Assembly (NCBI GenBank): GCA_018350325.1
Contig: JAEVLN010000012.1
Location: 2,191,991-2,255,990, forward strand
DNA from: Globodera rostochiensis
Taxonomy: Eukaryota > Nematoda > Chromadorea > Rhabditida > Heteroderidae
Length of the DNA stretch: 64,000 bases
Direction: 5' to 3'
Of the stretch, positions 1-13,900 are shown in pieces. Below the pieces are notes generated by a model. That model was not told where the DNA came from. It made no database searches and saw nothing but the letters and a program-made list of their open reading frames with translations. A program made the position numbers and the translations under genes. Within the stretch, counting starts at the first letter, position 1, and the number at the start of each line of letters is the position of its first letter.

Positions 1-117
1 CTTGTCCCTTGGCTACGGGCCTGCTCGTACTAAAAAAAGATAATAAGTGTAACACCACGCGGCTCTTGAATAGGTTTTAACTTTAACCCAAACTCTTTAC
101 TATTAAATAACATTTAG

Positions 118-1508
118 GTAAAATCAAAGTGCAATGTTTGAATCAAAATGTTGAAGACGGTACGCTATTGATGAGCACAGAGCAAACTATCAATTGCCAT
201 CGACAGTCGACAGAAAATGCGTCCGATGAGCCAATTGTTTGCTCTTCAACGCCAACTATTTTTGCCGCTCCCTTAACAAAAGCGAATGGCAGAAAGAAAT
301 ATTCAATGACATTTCGCGTAAAGAGCGGCCGAGTGGAGGCGGAAAAGTCGTTGACCGCAAATCATTGGGCCGGACAGTGTCAGAGCAAAGTTTGAACTTT
401 TAAAAAAGCAGCGATAAATTACACTTGAACAGCTTCAGATTGTGCAAAAATTGTTGAAGGGTCACGACAGAAGCTTCATCATCCTGGAGGACCTGGTGAG
501 CAAGTACAGTCGGCCCTGCGTGATTGACCTGAAAATGGGTGCGTCCTACTATATTTTTCTTTTCCAGTTAATTTGTAAGTTGCTTCTGACCATTTTGGTT
601 TCAGGCACCCGACAATACGGCGATGACGCAAGTGCCCAAAAACGGTTAACGCAAACCCAAAAATGCCGCCAATCGACGAGTTCAAAAATTGGCGTACGAT
701 TGGTCGGCATGCAATTGTTTGACAGAGATGCGGGGGAATATGTGTAAGTTGTAGATGGTCCACACTTTAGGAATGCCCTTTTTAAGTTTTGTGAATAAAT
801 ACGAGGGACGACGCATGGACGGGACGCAGTTTCACAACTCGCTTCTTCACTTCTTCAAGGTCGCCGGCAAATCGAGAACGAGGCGACTTATCGAGGCTTG
901 TCAAACCAATAAATAATTCTCAATGACGTCATTATTTGCAGGAATTGCTGAGATTGCGCAAAGTCCTGCTTAAGGCGGAAGGGTTCCGCTTCTTCTCCAG
1001 CTCGTTGCTGATCGGCTTTGATGGTGAGCACAAAAACAAACTTGACGAGGAGGACATCGCTGTCAAAATGATCGATTTCGCGCATTCTACCTTCAACGGC
1101 TTCCTTGATGATCAGCCTTACTCGGGCACCGACGAGGGCTATTTGCTCGGCATGGACAGCTTGTTGAGAATATTAACCATTTTCCAAAAAAATCGATTGG
1201 TCACTCCCATGGGAGGCGTCAAGCAAGGCATTCAGTTGGCTATTGGGGAGAAGAAGCGGTGCGGCATGAAGCGAAAGTACAGTGATGAGGACGAGGAATC
1301 ACGATCGAGCATATCGTCCAGTATGTACACGTCGGACTCGTGTACGGGGGAAGAGACAGAAGACGGTGGCGGAAGTGCCACCCCTGAAACTGCGAGAACC
1401 AACGACGACGTTGCGAGCAACTTCAACAACATTCCATTGCTGAAGATGAACCGGTGCGAGTGTGAGGAAGGCGATGAGGACACGGAAACGCTAGTCGCAA
1501 TTGCATAA
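118..1508 (+). CDS. IP6K: Inositol hexakisphosphate kinase, 3' part (5' end lies outside the window)
   Basis: Makes diphosphoinositol phosphates (IP7) from InsP6 with ATP. Exons as I read them: about 118-389, 433-538, 605-743, 787-895, 942-1508. All phases agree and give about 395 codons. Family marks seen: the inositol-binding motif PCVIDLKMG followed by TRQYGDDAS, then [10 protein letters not shown], the segment [10 protein letters not shown], and the metal-binding motif MIDFAHSTF, with [12 protein letters not shown] near the end. The usual N-terminal half of IP6K is missing, and a splice acceptor at 116-117 (TTTAG) says upstream exons exist; an in-frame ATG at 171 is a less likely start. 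The last intron (896-941) needs a GC donor. A Ser/Glu-rich, acidic tail of about 90 residues follows the kinase domain; I see no known motif in it. IPMK is the alternative, but the RQYGDDAS context favours IP6K. Confidence 0.9.
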
Positions 1509-1997
1509 GACATACCAACTATTGATATATGTTATTTGCGGATCATTCATAATCGAGTCACAATATTTTTATTTTAAATTTATTTTTTGGATTTTATAGA
1601 TCTGTAATGCTTTTGTATATGTATTTGCTGTATAAAAGTTTGATGGATGGCTTTCTTAGGTAATTAATGAACGCTGAACAATTGAAGATTTCCAATTACA
1701 TTGCTAATTTTCTTTGATCATTAAGTCCTCGAACGCACATTTTTTTTACCATGGTGCCAAAAATTTTTGTAAAAAGTAAGGGTTGACGGAACATCAGAAT
1801 TGGCAAATGTTTGTTTGGGAATGAAAAGTTTTAAATTGTACTTTTCCTTTTAATGACACTTATAGTTAAATTTTCGATCAATTTTAAACGGAATTTTGTT
1901 GCTTTTTTGTTAGCGCCGTACACTTTCCAAATTTATTTGAGGTAAACGGAAAAATCTTTCCCAAAATTCGATTTGAAATCAATTTGGGTCGACGACA
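1509..1997. other. AT-rich spacer between IP6K and SF3B3
   Basis: About 490 bases with no supportable gene. It must hold the IP6K 3' UTR and the SF3B3 promoter or trans-splice site. T-rich runs lie upstream of the SF3B3 start. No conserved element was recognised. Confidence 0.6.
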
Positions 1998-4900
1998 ATG
2001 CATCTGTACAATCTGACCCTCCAAGGGGTGACTGCGATAAACTGTGCGGTCCATGGCTCATTTACAGGCAATTCCAAACAGCAGGTCGAATTTCTTAAAT
2101 GATTTGGACTTTTAGTCAGTTCATTTGTTTATATATTTGAGATTTAACCATTCAAAAGCTCTTAAATCCTTTGAATTGAATTAAAAAAAACGCGGAATGA
2201 TTGATTCGAGCCGAGCAGCACAAAACCTACAAATATCATTCAGGAAGTTTGCGTTGCCAGGGGTTCCACGCTTCAGCTGCTGTTTTGCGACCCAAAAACC
2301 GGCAAAATCTCCGTGTTCTGCAGTCAGGAAATATTCGGCATCATTCGATCGCTGCTCGCTTTTCGGCTAACCGGAAGTACAAAAGGTACGCCTTCCCCTC
2401 CCCCCCCCCCTCTAATCGTTAGTTTTTAAATCTTGTTTTTTTTCCAAAAACATTTTGCTCTTTCTTTCACTTTACAGATTACGTTGTTATCGGGTCGGAC
2501 TCCGGTCGAATTGTCATTTTGGAATACATTCAGCAGAAACGCGCGTTCGACCGCGTCCACCAGGAGACTTACGGGAAGACCGGCTGCCGACGCGTTGTGC
2601 CAGGTCAATACCTGGCGGTTGACCCGAAGGGACGGGCGGTGCTCGTCGGGGCGGTAAGTTGCGCAAGTGCCGTGTGTGTTTTTGAGTCTAATCGTTCAGG
2701 CTGAACGTCAAAAACTGGTGTACATTTTGAACCGGGACGCCCATGCAAATTTGACCATCAGTTCCCCGTTGGAAGCACACAAAAACTACAGCATTTGCTT
2801 CGCGATCACCGGCATCGATGTTGGCTTCGAAAATCCGACCTTTTCATGCCTGGAAATTGATTACGAAGTTTCTGACGAGCTTTTTTTAAAAAATTAATAC
2901 AAATTTGTAGGACTCTGACCATGACCCGACGGGCGATGCGGCGAAACAAATTCAACAAACGCTTACCTTTTACGAGTTGGACCTTGGACTGAACCACGTG
3001 GTGCGAAAGTATGCCGAACCGTTGACCGAGCAGGTAAATAGCACAACGGACTGTTGGAGCAGTACAAATTCCTCAAAATTTATCAGAACATAAAATTGAT
3101 ATCCTGAATTTTTTGTCGCAATTTGTATTATTGACTTGGGTATCTAAATGATAATGCGTGGATTTGATTTGATTTTTTTTGAAAATTATCAGGGGAATTT
3201 GTTGATCGGTGTGCCAGGAGGCCATGACGGACCGAGCGGGGTGATTGTGTGCTGCGAAAACTATTTGGTCTACAAGAATTTGGGCGATCAGCCGGACATC
3301 CGCTGTCCAATTCCCAGACGACGCGTAAGAATGAATACTTACAGAATAGTTTCACGTATGTGATTTTAACTTAAGAATGATCTGGACGAAAGTGAACGTC
3401 CGATCATGATCGTTTGTGCTGCTACGCACAAAATGAAGAATTTGTACTTTTTCCTGGTCCAGTCCGAGCAGGGCGACGTGTTCAAGGTCACGTTGGACTC
3501 GGACGCGGACATTGTCACTGAAATGCGCATCAAATATTTCGACACGTTGCCAGTGGCCAATTCCATTTGCATTTTGAAGACCGGCTTTCTGTTCGTGGCC
3601 AGCGAATTTGGCAATCAGTGGGCTCTTTTTTTTGACAAATTTTTTTATTTTACAATTGGATTGATTTTGTTTAGCCATCTCTACCAGATAGCCCATCTGG
3701 GGGACAATGATGATGAGCCCGAGTTTTCGTCGCGCATTCCTTTGGATGAGGGCGAGACATTTTTCTACGACACGCGCGGACTCCAAAATCTGATTCTTGT
3801 CGACCAAATTGACAGTCTGAACCCGATGATTACGTGCCATGTGGGGATTCCGAACTTCATTTTTTGAAATTAATTGGTACTGTTTCAGATCGCTGACCTG
3901 GCCAATGAGGACGCCCCGCAAATTTATGCACTTTGCGGTCGGGGACCGCGTTCCACATTACGAGTGCTGAGAAATGGGCTGGAGGTGTCGGAGATGGCGG
4001 TCTCCGAACTGCCTGGAAACCCGACGGCGGTGTGGACGGTGAAGAAAAATGTTGACGGTAAATTCATTTTTGATGCATTTAAAGATAGGACAACAGAAAA
4101 TGGGCAATAATATCCATTTATTGGACATTTAGATCCATTCCATGCCCACATCATTGTTTCATTCACGAATGCCACTTTGGTGTTGTCTATTGGCGAAACA
4201 GTTGAGGAGGTGACCGATTCGGGCTTTCTCGGCACAACTCCAACGCTTGGCTGTGGTCTGATCGGCGAGGACTCGCTGCTTCAGGTGTACCCATCCGGAA
4301 TTCGGCACATCCGTGCCGATCGACGGGTCAACGAATGGCGAGCGCCTCCGAAACGACCGATTTCAAAGTGCGCAATGAATCGACGACAGGTTATCATCGC
4401 TCACTCACCCACCCACATTAGTCGAAATGTTTCGTGCCGAAAAATTTATTGCTTTTTGTCTCAGGTCGTCATCTCTCTGTTTGGTGGCGAGATTGTGTAC
4501 TTTGAGCTGGACATGAACAACCAGCTCCGGGAATACTCCGAGCGACGGGAGATGACTTCGGAGGTGTTGTGCATGAGTCTGAGCGAAGTACCGGAGGGGG
4601 AACTCCGTTCGCGTTTCCTCACCGTTGGAATGGCCGACCGAACAGTGCGCATAATTTCGCTGGACACTTCCGACTGTTTGGCCCCGTTAAGGTCGGCTAT
4701 TCGTTTTGTTGTTGTAACTGTTCTGGAATTTATTTTAATTTCCAGTATGCAAGCTCTTCCAGCCGAACCTGAATCGCTTATGGTGATGGAAACGCCCAGC
4801 GAAGAGACCGGTACAACGAGCATTGTTCATCTGAACATTGGACTACAGAACGGGTGTTTGCTGAGGACAACTCTTGATCAAGGTCAGCGAGATTTGTTTG

Positions 4901-7900
4901 ACTATTGTATCTGATTCAATGGCCTCGATGTGTTCAGTGACCGGTGATTTGACGGACAACAGAACCAGATATCTGGGAACCAAGCCGGTGAAGCTGTTTC
5001 GTGTCACTATCCAGAAGAGAGAGGCTGTGAGTTGTGAACATTTTTTGCAATTTTAATTTTGGGAATGTAAATTTTTTTTCCCCTTTTTTAATTTGGACGG
5101 TTTTTTTTCTTTAGCTGTTCGCCTGCTCCAGTCGCGCCTGGTTGTTCTACAGTTACCAAAGCAGGTTCCACTTGACTCCGCTCAGCTACAGTTCGCTTGA
5201 ATACGCCTCCAGCTTCTCCTCCGAGCAATGCCCCGAGGGCATTGTGGCAATTTCGGAAAACACACTGAGGTCATTTTTTGGTCTTTATCCGAGTTGAATT
5301 TAATATATTTTTGCAGAATCCTGGCACTTGAGAAGCTTGGCGTTGTGTTCAATCAGGTGGTGCACAAACTCAAGTACACGCCTCGGAAAGCGATTGTCCA
5401 CGCCCCGTCACAAAACATGATAATCATCGAAACCGACCACGCGGCGTTCACTGAGAAGGCCAAGCGGCGAAGGCGGGAGGAGATGGCCAATGTTCAAATT
5501 TCACTTTTTTAATATTATTTTAAACATTTTTATGTTGTTTAAGGATTTGATTGAAATGGCTAAGGACTCTGAGGAGAAAGTGCTCGCCGAAGAGATGTCA
5601 CATTCTCTGCGCAATTATGAGCCGGATGAATCGGTCTTTGGCGCACCGCGGGCACAATACGGTCGGTGATTACAATTAAAAGTTTTTTTTGATTTTTAAA
5701 AAATTTGGTTTTTTAGGAAAATGGGCCTCCGCCGTTCGTTTGTTAGTCCCAAAGACGGGCCAAACGCTTTGCCAATATGAATTGCCGGAGGGCGAAGCGG
5801 CATTTTGGTTGGTTTTTAGCGGAATTTTTTTACAAGAATTACAAGAGACCACCACAATTCAGCATTGAGTTGGTCCAATTCCGTTCCCAATCCGACTCAA
5901 CATTTGTGCTCGTTGGCTGTGCGGTTGGGTTGGAGTTACGGCCAAAACGGTCCCAGGGCGGCTGCGTTTACACTTTTTTGCTGACCGCCAATGGCACTCG
6001 ATTCGAATTCATTCATCGAACAACCACAAATGGAGTACGTCTTGAACTTATTTTGTGCATATATTTGGTGATCGGTTGAAGGAGGTTTATGCCATCCACG
6101 ACTTCCGAGGGATGGCACTGATCGGAGTTGGCAACCTGATCCGCATGTACGACTTCGGCAAAAAGAAACTGTTGGCAAAGTGCGAAAATCGGGTACCTTT
6201 TTGTTTTGCATAATATAAATAATAATAATAATAAATAACGAAAAAAACAAGCAAATTTATGGCCAAACAATTTGTTTTGGAATGCGAAAACATAAGGCCA
6301 GAAATGGGAGGTTGTCGGTGTCGAAATTTACATTCAAAAGCAGCAAAATTGTGTCAAAAATATGTGGGCATTTCTGTTCGCTGTGAATTGCGTTTGTTGT
6401 GCACTGTTTTTTGAGATCTTTGAGAGTTTGATTTATGCCTCTTCCGATTGTTCTCCCTGTTGACGCCTGACCATTGCGTCGTTTCCAATTCGCAGTTGCG
6501 AGTTGAAGGAATTGCACTGCAGAATTTGAAAATTTTAAACCTCACAATTCCATTTTGCTGCTTCCCCCACCATTGGTGCCTGATTGGCATTTCGACCGGC
6601 AAAGATCATGTTGTTGCAAGTGAGCAATTGTTTAAAGCACGTCCTGAACTCGCGGTTGAACACCGTGTAAATCACCTGAAAAAGCGTGTTTTTAAAATCA
6701 TTTGCGGCAAAGGCGTTCATTTGTGTGTTTAAATGTTCTGTTGGTGTACCGGGTTGAAGGCCGAGTTGAGGTAGCCGAGCCAGAAGAAGATGGACCACAC
6801 CACCTCGTTGACGTACACGTCGAACGCGGTCAGTCCGTAGTAGATGCTGAAGCCAAGCCAGCAGCAGATGAAGCATCCCGTCACGATGGCCACCGTCTTG
6901 GCCGCTTTGATCTCCAGCGACAGGCGCTTCTCGTATGTGCCGGCCGCCCTCCGACGCTTTGCCTTGCCCAAAATGCGGGACATGAGACGAGCGGCAAAGT
7001 TGCGCCTCCGTTTTATTGCCGACATGGCCCCCTGCGGCTCTTTGCTGTTAGGCGGCACCTCTCCGCTGTTCGCATTTCCGTTTGCGATGTGCCCCTCCAG
7101 CTTGTTGGTCTCCGTGCCGCCAACTGTTTTGTTGGGGGTCAGCATCGATTTGGACTCGTCCCCGCTGCCATTCGATTCCTCCGACGTGTCACCGACGGCG
7201 TCCCGTGGCGCCAGGGGGGCGAGTCTGGCATTGAGAAGAAACGATAATTTTCAATTTTGCAAATTTTTATCTTCATTTCTACCGGTCGTGGGATGCGTAG
7301 ACCATCTCGCTGGGCTCGCTTCTTCCATTTGGACTCGCACCGGATCTTGAATTGAGAATTGGAGGAAATTTACTATGTTTAAAAATGCAACAAAAAAAAA
7401 TGTCCACCTGTCCTCCAACAAACACTGGTCTTCACTGCGTCTGCGTTCAAAATCGGAAAATCTGTTGTTGCCAATGCCCAAGTTGCCACAGCTTCCGTTG
7501 ATTTGTGCATAGACAATTGGGGACGAGTTACAATTGATGGTTATTGGGATGCTCCGCGGGGGGTCCATGCTGAAACGGTGCCTTAAATAATAAAACTTTT
7601 TTTTTTTTAATTTTGAAAAAGCAATTCACATTTCTAAATGGTGCTTTTTGCGCAATTGAGCAGATCGGGTAACGAATAATTTTGGCAGTTTCAATTTTGT
7701 AGTTGTCGCGCTTTTGTCATTGGCTCCATTGGGCACTTTTTTCCCGTCTTGCTTTTTCTTAGCAGTTTCAGCGACCTTAAAAATTAAATTTCAACAAAAA
7801 ACAATTTTTTTGTTGTTGAACCTGAACCATGCCGGCATACGCCGACCTGGTGGCGTTCATCGCAGCGTTGTAAATACGCACATACACAAAAATGACGATC

Positions 7901-10900
7901 ACATATGGGATGTAGAAGCTGGAGGAGGCACTGAACAGGATGTAGTACATGCCGGAGTTGGACGGGGTGCACCGGCACGCGTTTGGATTCTGCAGGACGA
8001 ACTGTTGGGCGCTGATGGTGCCGTTGCGCTCCATCTGTTCCTCAATGTAACTCTTCCGTTTGCTGGACGCCAGCAGAAAGCTTGGCGAGCAAACAATGAA
8101 CGAGCTGAGCCACACGGCGGCCACGATGAGTCGGGCGCGAAATTTGGTGATGATCATCGGGTATTTGAGCGGCTTGATGATGGCGATGTAGCGGTCCACC
8201 GAGATCGCGACCAGATTATACACAGAAGAAGTGCTCATCCAGATGTCGATGGTCAGCCAGGCGGTGCACCAAGTGTCTCCGAACACCCAGAAGCCGTTGA
8301 GCACCTCGTTTGCCAAACTGAACGGCAGAATGACGAGCCCTACCTGCGCGATTGATTTTGGTTGAAGCATAAAGTTTCGCATAAGAAGCCTCACCAACAA
8401 GTCGGCAACTGCCAACGACAGAATGAGGAGGCCGGTGGCTGAACGGAGCCGTCGTCGTAGCATAACCGCCGCTATCACCAATGCGTTGCCGCCCACCACA
8501 AGGATGACCAGCATGGCGAGAATGGCGATCATCATAAAAATGCGGAACGGACCCGGCTGATTCGGCAGTTGGGTCCACTGCTCGAAAGTGCAAATTTCCT
8601 GAGTGCCGAAAGCGAACTTGTTGCTGCCGTCGTCCTCATAGTTTTTGTCTCTTATGTACGGTGAGAAGAAGGCCATGTTGTTTTCGGCGCTGTGTTGCTG
8701 GTGACTTCGATGGCCAATTATCATTTTGATCGTCGATGGCGACGCCTTTGTTGTTGAGCCGAAGAAAAAAGTGCTACCGCCGCCGGTGCTGTGTGTTGGG
8801 CCGTCAAAATGTGTCATCATTTTTCGAATGGCAATCGATGTTGATGAACATTTGCAGATCTTTAATTGTTGGCTGTGAAGGGAGGGATTACATATTCCCC
8901 GATTGGTTGGCGGATTATTTTAGATTATGAATTTGGTGGTTATTTGGGGTCATTGTTGGTGTTGGTGTTCTCGAAAACTTCATGTTAGTTACAACACACA
9001 GTTTCGTTCTCACTAATGTGTAAGCGTCGCCTGCGGCGTTCAGTTTGATTAGCCCCCACAAACGACCGCTAAACGGCCGTTCCTCCCCCTGCAGGCCTTT
9101 GGGATTCGGTCGGGCGGCGGTGGAGGGGGGGGACAAATTAAGTTAGGCCAAGCCTTTGTCAAACAGCAACAACCGCCGGCCCTTTCTGGGGGGGGGGCAG
9201 CGGGGAAATGCCGTCGACGGGTGGGGGGGGGGAGTGGGAGGAGTGCAAATTATTCACAGTGGCCGAAGAAAAGAGCAATGGCACCGAAATGCCTCCCTTA
9301 TGTACCATCCGTCCCGTCCGCCCGCGTTCAATTCAACGCGGCCCATTTAAGTTTACAACATTTTTGCGTTGAGGGCGGGTTTGGCGGACAACAGCGGCCT
9401 CCCTTTGTGCCCTGCCCTCCCCTTTTGCCCCCTCTGGACCGGAAAGGGATGCTTTTCTTTTGGCAACACGCAAAAAGAGGGGGAAAGCGACGTCAGCTTT
9501 CTGCCCGGTCGATTTATGTACCAATAAAACCATATGAGTGAGAGGGGGCTGACCCTTTGGGGGGAGTGTCTGAGCGTTTTGAAGGGGTTTGTACTTATGT
9601 ATATTGATGAAATGAAAATGTCGGAAATGTTGAGATGTAAGCGGAAGAGGGTTTTTGAAGACAAGAGGACACGGATGGGATGTGATGGGATGGGATGCAT
9701 TGAGTATGAGTGACGGGGCGAGTTTGTTATTTGGATGATGGTTCTTTGTGAAGAGATGGGACGGAGGTGAGCAAGGGACTGGCCATAAGAAGCACAGACA
9801 TTCAAGTGAGTGTGAACAGCACTTTTAATGCTTAGGCGGTGGGGATGAGGCGGCGCTGGAGGGGTTGGGCGGGGGAGGGAGGGAGGTCGGAGAAGCAACT
9901 GCTGGCCGAGAGGGCAAATTACCTCTTCGTCGCCGGATTGGATCCCCGGATAGATTTTTTGAATGGGAAGGGCAGAAGGGTGCTGGTTGATGTCGAATGT
10001 CGATGCTGTTGTTGGTGACAAAATGAGTAAAATGAGTAGGTTAGCAAGAAAAGTTTGGGGGAAAACGCTGAGGGAGGCGGCAGTCGACGTAGGAAAGTGG
10101 GGGGAGTTAATGATGGCCTTAGTATGAGGGGTTATTCATAGCCTCCAAATGTTTCCAAAATGGTGGGGCATAACATAAAGCGAATTTGTGCTGGTTGGTG
10201 GGTGCCTTTAATGGGAGAAGGGGGGGGGGGAAGTTTTCTGCGGTTGCCGTTGAGAAAGCAGCATTCCCTTTGAAGTGGAGAGCGGGCACAGACACTTGCT
10301 ATTTCAGCCAAATTTTAATTAATTTTGTGAAAAGCGATGACCGCACAAAATGGGAAGAAGCGTTGAAATGCAATTTAGGCTGCTTGGTGCATGGGTGGTG
10401 GTGGTATCAGTTGGTCGGTTTGGCTTTTGGCAATTTTCCCGCATAGGGAAAGGGGGGGGATGGTGTGATGAGAGAAATACGCCGTGTGGATTTGGATCGT
10501 CCTTATCGACCCCGCAGGCAGTTCCACCTTTTTATTGAATTGGAGGACTAAATGAGATAGGGAAGAGAGGGAGAGCGGCGGTGATGGAGGCGGGGGGGGG
10601 GCTTAATTTGAAGAAGATTTGGCCGGCCGATACCCAGAATTGGAGAGGGGGAGAATACAAATTAAATTTGCACCTTCTTAGGGCGTCAGGCTCATTAAAG
10701 CAGCAGATTGGCTTCGCTGTGTGTTGGTTGAGTGGCGGCTGTATTTGGATTTTAAAGACAGAAAATGCATTAGTCGCGGAATGCCTTTGCATTTTGTACA
10801 TATTGTGTGATGATGCTCCATTGTGACAATGAGCTGAAAGTTTCCTCATTTTGACTCCGAAAGTGCCATTGTTTCCTACAAGTTTCTAATATGGCACCAA

Positions 10901-13900
10901 AGACTGTGAAATCAGTGGACTGTCAAAAATATTTTTCCACGGGACGCATAATGATAGAAGAACAAAAAAGGTGATGGGGGGCAGAAGAATCTGACAAATC
11001 GGGGAGTAAACATTTTTGGGGTACTTTTTGGCCGTTGGGCATTTGTGAGCGGCAAACAACTTTCCCATTTTGGTGAACTCCAAGAGGGGGAGGGGGGAAC
11101 TGCCGTTGTCCGTCCCCAACCGCTGCTGCTTTCATTTTGGGGATGCATTCATTCAGCCGTATTTAGGCGAATGGGCAAATTTGGGGGATGAACACGGGCC
11201 ACAGACTTCCACCACCACCACAACCACGGCCCATCGAACGATGTGTGGGCGGCATTTGCTAAATTAAATTAGCCGCTGTCGTCAGCTTTAAGGTCCCCTA
11301 CAGAGTGGACGAGTGAGTGAGCACTTTCGCATCCCTATCACCCCCCACCCATCCGACAAAAACTCTTCTGTTTTCCATCGTTTTCATACTGGCATGGATT
11401 TGAGTCGCTAATTTGTTCTCGGTATTTATTATGTTGGGGGGGGGGGGTGAGAAGAATGAAACTGCTAATGAACGACGCATGCAATTGGGATTGGAAATGG
11501 CGGGGTGGAATGGGAGCAATTAATTCAAAATTAATTCGGTCAACAAAAGCCGATGGTCTCTGGTCATTGATTTTGTTGCAGGCATTTGCTTTTTGATTAG
11601 GATTTTGTATTCGTCAATTTTTGTGTCTTTTTATGAAAGTGTTTCTGGGCCGAGGCGGGGGGGGGGACGTGGAAGGGAATGAAAGGGATGAGCACCCCCA
11701 CCCCCAACATCGCTTCGGGCTCGTGAACAGTGAGCGTGCATGGCTTCCGGACGCTAATTAGCGTACACTCACACTCCATTAAACTAACCGGACGGTGGGT
11801 GCCATTGCGCCTCTGGGGATGGGCGGGGGAGGGGACGGGGAGCCCGCCATTGAGAGACAGCCTGGGGCAGAGGCGGCTTCACATGTGAGCATTTTGCCTA
11901 TGGGCAGCGAGTGTATTTTATCGTTCGGATGTGTGAGGAGGGGGGGGGGGGGGGGAGGAATCCTCCCGCCGGAGGGCTGAAGGCATCCATTTAGGGGGGG
12001 GGGCAATGTTTTATATGGAGAGCACGTCGAAGTTGTTTTTTGAAATCGTTGATCTGTGGTGTTTTATTCGAAATCACATTGTCTGTCCTTTCATCAATCA
12101 CTCGCAGTGTTTTAATGGATGAGCTACCTAACTAAAGAGAAGGGCTTTCGGTCGACAAATTCTACTCAAACTTTTGGGGCTTTTTAGTGTGTGCTTGAAG
12201 GCGTAATTTGACCTATCCAATTGCTCTTTTTTATATAGAGTTTGATGAAGGCGATGAAATCGACACCCTTTAAATAGTTAGTTCTTCATATGGCGCACAT
12301 ATAATGGATGAATTTACCAACTGTAATTAAATGAATCCAAATCTCGTTACTCCAGATAATTAAGATGCTAATTTTGGAGTTTAAACTTCATTTTGCGTCA
12401 AATGGGAAAACGGCCAAAAAAAGGAGCCACAATTTAAAATCCGCTGCTAAATCTGGCGTGATGTCGGAGGAGGGGGGGGGGGGGGGTGGTAATGGTGGGG
12501 GAGGGGAGCGAAGCGGTCGGCTCGTTCATGCGCGTTCTAATAATTGCCGTGGTGTGTCGTCGGGTGCTCGGGCGGGGGGCGGGGGCTGGAGGCTTTGTGC
12601 GGATGTGGACAAAATCTCTAGGGGCAACAGCGGTCGGTGCTCACCAGCTGACAGACAGACCAATGGCGGCGGTGTGTGGACCTTTTTTGTAGTTCGATGC
12701 GTTGGTTGAGCTCTGAGCGTGTCCAGTGTGTGTGTGTGTGTGTGTGTGTTGTGTTGCAGTGCGGGATTTGGGGTCCGAATTGGGAGTAAAGGGAGGCTTA
12801 TGTGGCATGGAGGGGGGGGGGGGGGGGGGAGGTTGTGAGAGAGTATTTTATCGGCCAACTCTTCTGCCTCAATTCATCTCCAAGTCTTTTGTTCTTTTAT
12901 GTTACTTACTAATACTCAGAGTTCAAGCGCCACATTCTCACGGGGGAATGGTGAATATTGTGATGCCGAATGGGCGTGTAAAAGCAATTAAAACTATGTG
13001 ACTGGAGGGGTGGGGGGTCGAACGCATTTAAACTGTTAATAAATGGGCGAACAAAATGTTGCCATTTAAGAAGAAACAATTTATTTGGAATTGGAAAATT
13101 CAAAAAAAAATGTTGTGAATTACCGAGACGAAATAAAAATACAATACCAAAAAATAATGCATTCAAATTTCAGCAAATTCCGGTGCAAGTGATCGACATC
13201 AAGTCGATGGGACCAAGAATTGTGGTCAGCGACAGTCAAGAGTCCGTGCACTTCATGCGGTACAAAAAGGCGGTAAGAGAACAAACAGACAAACCGTCCG
13301 CCGTTTAATGAGCGAACGTAAGAAACAAACGCCCAATGCCTAAAAGCCTTTCAGCGGACGGGGGGACTTGTCCAATGTTACTTCCTGTCGAATCCCCTCA
13401 CAATATTCCCCGCTCCCCCCTCCGGCGCCTTCTTTTGTTCCGAAAGAGTGAGTGAGTGGGAGGGACGAACATAATTGGACAAATAATTGCAGTTGGCCTC
13501 CTCCTCCTCCTCCTCCTCTGCTTTGTTTTGCATAAAAATGCTCTCGTGAAGGAATTGAAAAGTGTTGGGGATTGAATTGAATGGGGGCAGTTTCGGCTGA
13601 ACTGCTTTCGTTTTTGCAAAGTTTGGTGTTTATTTGTTTGAATTTTTCTTTAATAGGTTGGAAAGGCGACCATTTTGTCCAACAGAATGTGACCATTTGT
13701 ATTCCGTTAAACGGGATGAAAAGGGGGGGGGGGTTTGTTGCACAATGAGAGGAGACACGGGGGGGGGGTTGGCATTTGGTGGCTTGATAGTGAGTCTTGG
13801 GGAGAAAGGTTGTTGAGTGGGGGGGGGAGAATGATGCGGAAGTGATGAGGGCATTTTCATCAGCGGACGGGAGGAGAGGCGCAAAAGCCACCATGGACGG

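Larger units (their letters stand above)
6193..13173 (+). other. Giant (6,981 nt) SF3B3 intron that hosts an antisense gene
   Basis: The donor follows the codon series for KCENR (GT at 6193) and the acceptor TTTCAG ends at 13173, before [10 protein letters not shown]. The two exon pieces join exactly as in the family (CEN followed by a GIQTIG-like block). The intron holds a complete GPCR gene on the minus strand (6535-8820). The remainder, about 8.8-13.1 kb, is G-run-rich DNA with no supportable gene. Confidence 0.9.

Noticed and set aside
7714..8355. Plus-strand open frame of 213 codons over the receptor
   Set aside because: It is a shadow of the receptor exons on the minus strand, with no recognisable protein.
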